This document shows positions 58,847 through 64,000 of a DNA stretch of 64,000 bases, one piece after another. The translations under genes and the position numbers were made by a program. The notes beneath the pieces were generated by a model. It had not been told where the DNA came from and searched no databases. It saw only the letters and a program-made list of their open reading frames with translations. The stretch comes from Hypericum androsaemum (taxonomy: Eukaryota; Streptophyta; Magnoliopsida; Malpighiales; Hypericaceae), in NCBI GenBank assembly GCA_963995505.1, contig OZ023198.1, positions 13,879,141-13,943,140 on the forward strand, in the 5' to 3' direction. Every line of letters begins with the position of its first letter. The stretch's first letter is position 1.

Positions 58847-60319
58847 TAAAGCCCTAGGGTTATTCTTCTAAGTAGAGTAGAAACGAAAATCCCATGTGGG
58901 GCTTATTGAGTTATAGCGGAGATGATGAACCACACTTATTTAATGTCGTTGGAATCATCGAGAATGTTATCTCCTTCGACACTGCATCCAAAAGTCAAGG
59001 GCGATTGTGTTGGTAGTCATGAGAAGTTAAATACGAAAGTAAATAGAGATTTAGATGCTTCATTGAGGTAAGTTGTTTTACTTTCATTTCGAGGTGCTTT
59101 TGATTTAAATCTGATTTTACATTTGGGCCAAGTAATTAAAATGTATTCGTTCTTGACGATGGTTGCTTGGGTTGAGTTATGTGGTTTTTGATTAAATGGG
59201 TTGCTGTACTCGATCGCTTCGTAACTTAGTAGTTGATTCTTTTGTGATATGGCAGTGACTGTTGTTTCCTTTCATGGTCTTAATGGTATTGTGATATAAT
59301 TAACCGGATGAGAATAGGACGATTAAATACTAGGTATGCGCATTCTTAGTTAGACGGATTAAATGATATTTGTTAACTATATTAATTTCTCTAATTCATG
59401 TCGTCTTCTAATTGTGAGCTTCTCTGTGATAAGGCTGCTACTTAATGTGATGGTAATTGCTTCGGAAATTTATTGAGAATTGAGGTGTGTGTACAATGAG
59501 AGCATATTAGTTCTGTTTTGATCGGAGAAATGGTGATTTGAGGTTTGTAGTTCTGTGTGAATCATGTAGGTCCTAATGAGGCTATTAATAGGTTTGGACC
59601 CATAAAAACGAGGGGTTAAATCGTTTAGGACCCTGCCATTGGGGGTGAATTGATGGCACCCATAAAAACGAGGGGTTATATCGTTTAGGACCCTGCCATT
59701 GGGGGTGAAATGATGGCATAGTCTCATTAGGAGGGCTCCGGAGTTCCTGTCTTCATTCATCGTTAGTAACTTCATATATAGTTGTGTCTTGTCATGGTTG
59801 CTCTTTATATCATAATTGTCTATTTGTTATTCATGAGTAGCGATTGCTTTGTGTTGTCGTGGTTGTTTATCGTATTGTAAAGACTGATATGTTTGAGGAT
59901 TAATTGGTTGTGTTCGGTTCGGTGTGTTTACTATTAAAAGATGATATTTGAACTAAGAATATGTTTTTTTTGAAAATGCTTGGGCCTGGTCTTGGGTTGA
60001 AAGTACGGGCAACTTACTGAGTAGCGAAACTCACTCAAATTCGCAATGTGGTTTTTCAGGAAATATTGAAGATTCTTTGGGTTAAGTGTTGAGGACAATT
60101 GTAGTTATTTTATTCGGTTGTACATTCAAAGATTGGTTGAGTTATTTTACACTTGTAAACTTCATATTCAAGATGTAAGTTTCATATTGTAATTTTTTTA
60201 AGTCATTTTCAAGTAATAATATTAAGAGACGTGAAAATTTGTAAATGTTTAAAGAAAGTAAAATTGAGCCTTGCACAACTTTATTTGCGCGGCAGTTGTC
60301 CTGGTCTCGGGTCGTGACA
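58620..60319 (+). repeat. 5' LTR of the young element (1,700 bp)
   Basis: Starts TGTAAAATCC and ends GGTCGTGACA. Inside are a (GA)13 microsatellite at 58821-58846 and two exact-length 60-bp tandem units at 59599-59658 and 59659-59718. The minus-strand frame at 59470-59775 is open only because of those units and is not a gene. Confidence 0.88.
59599..59718. repeat. 60-bp tandem duplication inside the LTR
   Basis: Two adjacent 60-bp units beginning CCCATAAAAACGAGGGGTTA differ at only a few bases. The same pair recurs in the 3' LTR at about 63860-63979, so the duplication preceded the last transposition. Confidence 0.9.
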
Positions 60320-60326
60320 ACTTAAG

Positions 60327-60338
60327 TGGTATCAGAGC
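60327..60338 (+). other. Primer-binding site (initiator Met-tRNA)
   Basis: TGGTATCAGAGC lies seven bases after the 5' LTR end. Confidence 0.85.
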
Positions 60339-62839
60339 AATAGGTTAGGTTTCAATATTTAAAAAAATCTGAATTTGCAAAATTAATTTAAATAGATTCT
60401 AAGGATTTTTCTATCGTTAGCAATCGAAATAAAATGGATCGAAATCAAAATTTTGTTTTGGAAACAAATTGAAGGGTGAATTTTGGAGTTGTATTGATTT
60501 TCTTGTTGTTGTTTAAATTTATTTATATGCGTGTCTCCATATTAGGTGTGTTAATGTTAGAATGTACGTAATGAACTAGATTGTGAGCATGTGTTATATG
60601 TGGTAATTCTAGTGAGATATTGTTATAAATGTGGTATTTGAATAGATTGGTTAGAAAACAATTTCTAGCCTAGTCCTTATCAATCGTAATACAATTTTCT
60701 CATGAGTTAGAAGCATCAATGTTCTATAATTCTTTTCTTTCATTTTTTTGTATGATAAGTAAGTAGCTGTTTGGAGTTGTAACTACTTTAATGATGGTTT
60801 TCTTGTTGCTTAAGAATAAAGTCAATTTGTCTGCTTGATGCTCAGATAAAATATAGGTATGTTTTCTACTCAAATTATCATCTCCATGTTAACACTGTAA
60901 CAAGTATGATATGAATAAATGAATGTACAAAAAGTACTTAGCTTGATTATTTACTGACATTGTGCTATAGTTGGAGGTCTACGACTTGGTATTGTAAGCA
61001 GCAACCTCTAACCGTCAGGATGATGTTCGACAATTTTCTTTTGTGCACAAAAAAAAAAAAAGGGCCTAACGATTATGTGTCTTCACTTTTATATGTACAT
61101 TTAGGCAAAACTTGCTGATGTCTCACGTGTGTAGTGAGTATTGGTATTGGTTGTAAGAATAATAGCTAACAGTAGACTTGTCAACTTGAAAACTCTTATT
61201 TGCGTTTGAAGAATATATTCTCTTACCAAGAACTTTTGTAGATGAGTCTTTGTTAACCATCTAGAACTAGGTTAGAGTTGTTTTTTTGGTTAAATAGGAC
61301 TAACCTGATTAGTCTCACTTATTTTTCCTTTGTACATCGCTTTCGATTTGACAACTGCAAATTTTGGTTTTTCTTAGTATAAATATTTTATAGATAGTTT
61401 GAAGACTTCGTTCTAGTTTAATGATAACATCAACCTCCTTTGGATCATGTAGAGTGTGATATATAGCAAGGTAACTTGAATTTAATTTAAAGCATCTTGT
61501 TTCGGTTTACTCCTATTAGCAAGGCACTTAGTGTCACCTTACAAATTTTGATCTTTTTCTTAGTGCCTTAATTATTGATAAACTCTACATTGTTCTTTAT
61601 GGTGCATCTTGGAGTATGCATATTCTAACTAATTATGCAGGGATTTAAATTTCTTGGTAATATTGTGCACGCATGTTCCGAATGATTTTGAAATAGGCTC
61701 GTAGTAATTGCAGTGAAATTTTTGTATTAAGTGGTGTTAGTATAAAACAATCGCTTGCATATTTATTTCTCATGATAAACACTAGATAGATTGTGTGATA
61801 ATTACTAAATGGAATCATAGGTCTAAATGGAAAAGTTAAAACAAAACAACAGAAATGCAATTAAAAATTATTAATGTTACGATGTATGGAAAGAAAAAGA
61901 AAACTAATAAACTAATAAATTACAATATATTTTTGTGCATTTGTATTACTTGTTTGCAAGAATAGATGTTGTAGTGTAAATAACAGAGTTGTCAAATGGG
62001 AATCCATGAATCTTTTTATTAAAAAAAAGGGAAGTTAGTAAATTATATTGTTCTATTTAAGTAACAAAAGTGAGCATAATCTAAGTAAAAGGAGAAGTAC
62101 TTTGGGCAGGAATTAGAAATTTGGATAGGTTGACTATTGTTGTAATCTATTAGCAAATAGAAATATGAACTCTAAATATGTTGAACAGCATGTAGAATTA
62201 TGTCTAATTAGACGTTACTTATTCAAACGTCTAGTTTCTCAGAGATGTGATTCAGTGCATGGCTATTGTGTTTGGCGTTGGGATTTCATTTTTTTATAAA
62301 TAAAAAAAATTGAATTTAGGACATTCGTCATTAACTTATAATGTACTCAAGATTGTCGGTATTTCTACATGTTCATTCTAAATGGACTATTTTAATTACG
62401 CTTCGACGTGAAACTATAGTGAAAGTCCCGTTTAATAAGATAAATATTAGGGAGAAAGCAAACTCCAATAAAGGAATTAGATTTTGTTTAATTTCTCTTT
62501 GGAATGGTAAGTATCATTATGGTAAAGCTATGGGTGTCAAGGAGTAGAATAGAGGTATACATCAAATAGACCACGAAAGAATTGCACATTATGCTTAAAA
62601 TTAGAACGGCAACTCATCTAGGTTCTAAAAACAAACATAATTAATTTAGGGGATATTAGGAGTTCGCACATTAGATTAAATAAATCATTGAACATCGACT
62701 TAGGTCAGGCTCGCTTATGCCAAGAGCACCAATCTAGTGTGAGGATAAAAAACAAGTTAGTAGCGATAAGGTTAGGAAAGAAGGAAAGATGTACATGAGG
62801 TGATAATAATGGTTGAAGTTTGGAGACCAAACTTCTTTT
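60339..62839 (+). other. Non-coding internal region of the young element
   Basis: AT-rich, with no open frame longer than about 70 codons and no retroviral-type motif on either strand. I see no gag remnant. The region presumably carries packaging signals only. Confidence 0.75.
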
Positions 62840-62852
62840 AAGGGGGGAAGGA
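62840..62852 (+). other. Polypurine tract of the young element
   Basis: AAGGGGGGAAGGA lies directly before TGTAAAATCC at 62853. Confidence 0.85.
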
Positions 62853-63048
62853 TGTAAAATCCAAAATTTTAGAATGAAAATGAAATAAATAAATGTAAAA
62901 TCTGGTATTTAGATATGAGACTTAATAAACTAAGTGATCAAATAAACTCAAATAGTGACTCATTTGTAATTGGCCATCCACTCTTACTTAACTGCTCCGT
63001 AAATTAATCCATTATCCCTATCCTAAGGATAACACCGAAGAGAACCTT

Positions 63049-63110
<62 letters not shown>

Positions 63111-64000
63111 AGCCCTAGGGTTATTCTTCTAAGTAGAGTAGAAACGAAAATCCCATGTGGGGCTTATTGAGTTATAGCGGAGATGATGAACCACACTTAT
63201 TTAATGTCGTTGGAATCATCGAGAATGTTATCTCCTTCGACACTGCATCCAAAAGTCAAGGGCGATTGTGTTGGTAGTCATGAGAAGTTAAATACGAAAG
63301 TAAATAGAGATTTAGATGCTTCATTGAGGTAAGTTGTTTTACTTTCATTTCGAGGTGCTTTTGATTTAAATCTGATTTTACATTTGGGCCAAGTAATTAA
63401 AATGTATTCGTTCTTGACGATGGTTGCTTGGGTTGAGTTATGTGGTTTTTGATTAAATGGGTTGCTGTACTCGATCGCTTCGTAACTTAGTAGTTGATTC
63501 TTTTGTGATATGGCAGTGACTGTTGTTTCCTTTCATGGTCTTAATGGTATTGTGATATAATTAACCGGATGAGAATAGGACGATTAAATACTAGGTATGC
63601 GCATTCTTAGTTAGACGGATTAAATGATATTTGTTAACTATATTAATTTCTCTAATTCATGTCGTCTTCTAATTGTGAGCTTCTCTGTGATAAGGCTGCT
63701 ACTTAATGTGATGGTAATTGCTTCGGAAATTTATTGAGAATTGAGGTGTGTGTACAATGAGAGCATATTAGTTCTGTTTTGATCGGAGAAATGGTGATTT
63801 GAGGTTTGTAGTTCTGTGTGAATCATGTAGGTCCTAATGAGGCTATTAATAGGTTTGGACCCATAAAAACGAGGGGTTAAATCGTTTAGGACCCTGCCAT
63901 TGGGGGTGAATTGATGGCACCCATAAAAACGAGGGGTTATATCGTTTAGGACCCTGCCATTGGGGGTGAAATGATGGCATAGTCTCATTAGGAGGGCTCC
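62853..64000 (+). repeat. 3' LTR of the young element (cut by window end)
   Basis: Matches 58620-59739. I see one early substitution (CCGAAA against CCAAAA) and a longer GA run (27 repeats at 63054-63107 against 13 in the 5' LTR). About 580 bp of this LTR should lie beyond the window. Confidence 0.9.

Larger units (their letters stand above)
58620..64000 (+). mobile_element. Young non-autonomous LTR retrotransposon (partial, runs past window end)
   Basis: A 5' LTR (58620-60319), primer site (60327-60338), internal region (60320-62852) and polypurine tract are followed by a 3' LTR that begins at 62853 and is cut at 64000. The two LTRs are almost identical over the visible 1.1 kb. The 2.5 kb interior encodes no gag or pol protein, so the copy must be mobilised in trans. 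The class (Ty3/gypsy-like) is inferred from the initiator-Met primer site, LTR style and a GGGGGG-containing purine tract like that of the gypsy element at 7320. Confidence 0.88.

Noticed and set aside
59470..63988. Repeated cysteine-containing minus-strand frames (59470-59775 and 63731-63988)
   Set aside because: They fall inside the two LTRs and come from the 60-bp tandem units; they are not genes.

Overview
This is a stretch of nuclear DNA from a flowering plant, most likely a dicot. The signs are large GT-AG introns, a plant-only ALOG gene, a CC-NBS-LRR resistance gene, a plant defensin-like gene, and dense LTR, LINE, Mutator-like and hAT-like transposon remains. I cannot name the species. 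No bacterial features, CRISPR arrays or rRNA genes were seen, and I recognised no tRNA gene by eye.

Layout. 1-2,350: small repeats, a retroposed insertion (362-1454) whose empty site survives as a paralogous copy at 6872-6999, and an inverted-repeat element. 2,737-5,445: truncated, stop-containing copy of a TKL-type protein (pseudo)kinase gene. 7,044-7,301: fragment of an RBM22/SLT11-like splicing-factor gene. 7,320-16,065: decayed Ty3/gypsy chromovirus with a 2.3 kb 5' LTR. 16,066-17,541: diverged related LTR in the opposite direction. 17,542-20,177: second copy of the duplicated segment, which continues into the complete kinase gene (18,680-21,208, minus strand, 579 aa). 21,812-23,156: Mutator-like element with 9-bp target duplications and a possible captured fragment. 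25,199-32,329: complete 22-exon Rab3GAP catalytic-subunit gene (942 aa). 33,608-34,442: second Mutator-like element, wrapped round a 440-bp CTC-rich tract. 35,642-36,211: single-exon ALOG (LSH) transcription-factor gene. 37,778-38,326: hAT-like element. 40,128-46,907: complete 7-exon RPS2-class CNL gene (1,876 aa, minus strand). 49,041-54,930: hAT-like element, LINE remnant and an internally deleted Copia element. 56,072-56,492: two-exon secreted defensin-like gene with a proline-rich tail. 58,620-64,000: very young non-autonomous LTR retrotransposon, whose 3' LTR is cut by the window end.

There are five credible host genes: the kinase-like gene, Rab3GAP, ALOG, the NLR and the defensin-like gene. 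They belong to unrelated pathways (signalling, Rab membrane traffic, developmental transcription, immune receptor, secreted antimicrobial-type peptide), and nothing shows them to be co-regulated. The NLR and the defensin-like gene are both immunity-type and lie about 9 kb apart. Flanking sequence repeated at 39.9, 51.6 and 55.1 kb hints at past duplication around the NLR. I found no clearly new multi-gene system. The points most worth a second look are the modular LRR exons of the NLR, the degenerate catalytic motifs of the conserved kinase-like gene, the proline-tailed nine-cysteine defensin-like protein, and several transposon structures with exact boundaries. Exon boundaries were set by eye from reading frame, GT/AG sites and remembered family sequence; no RNA data were available.
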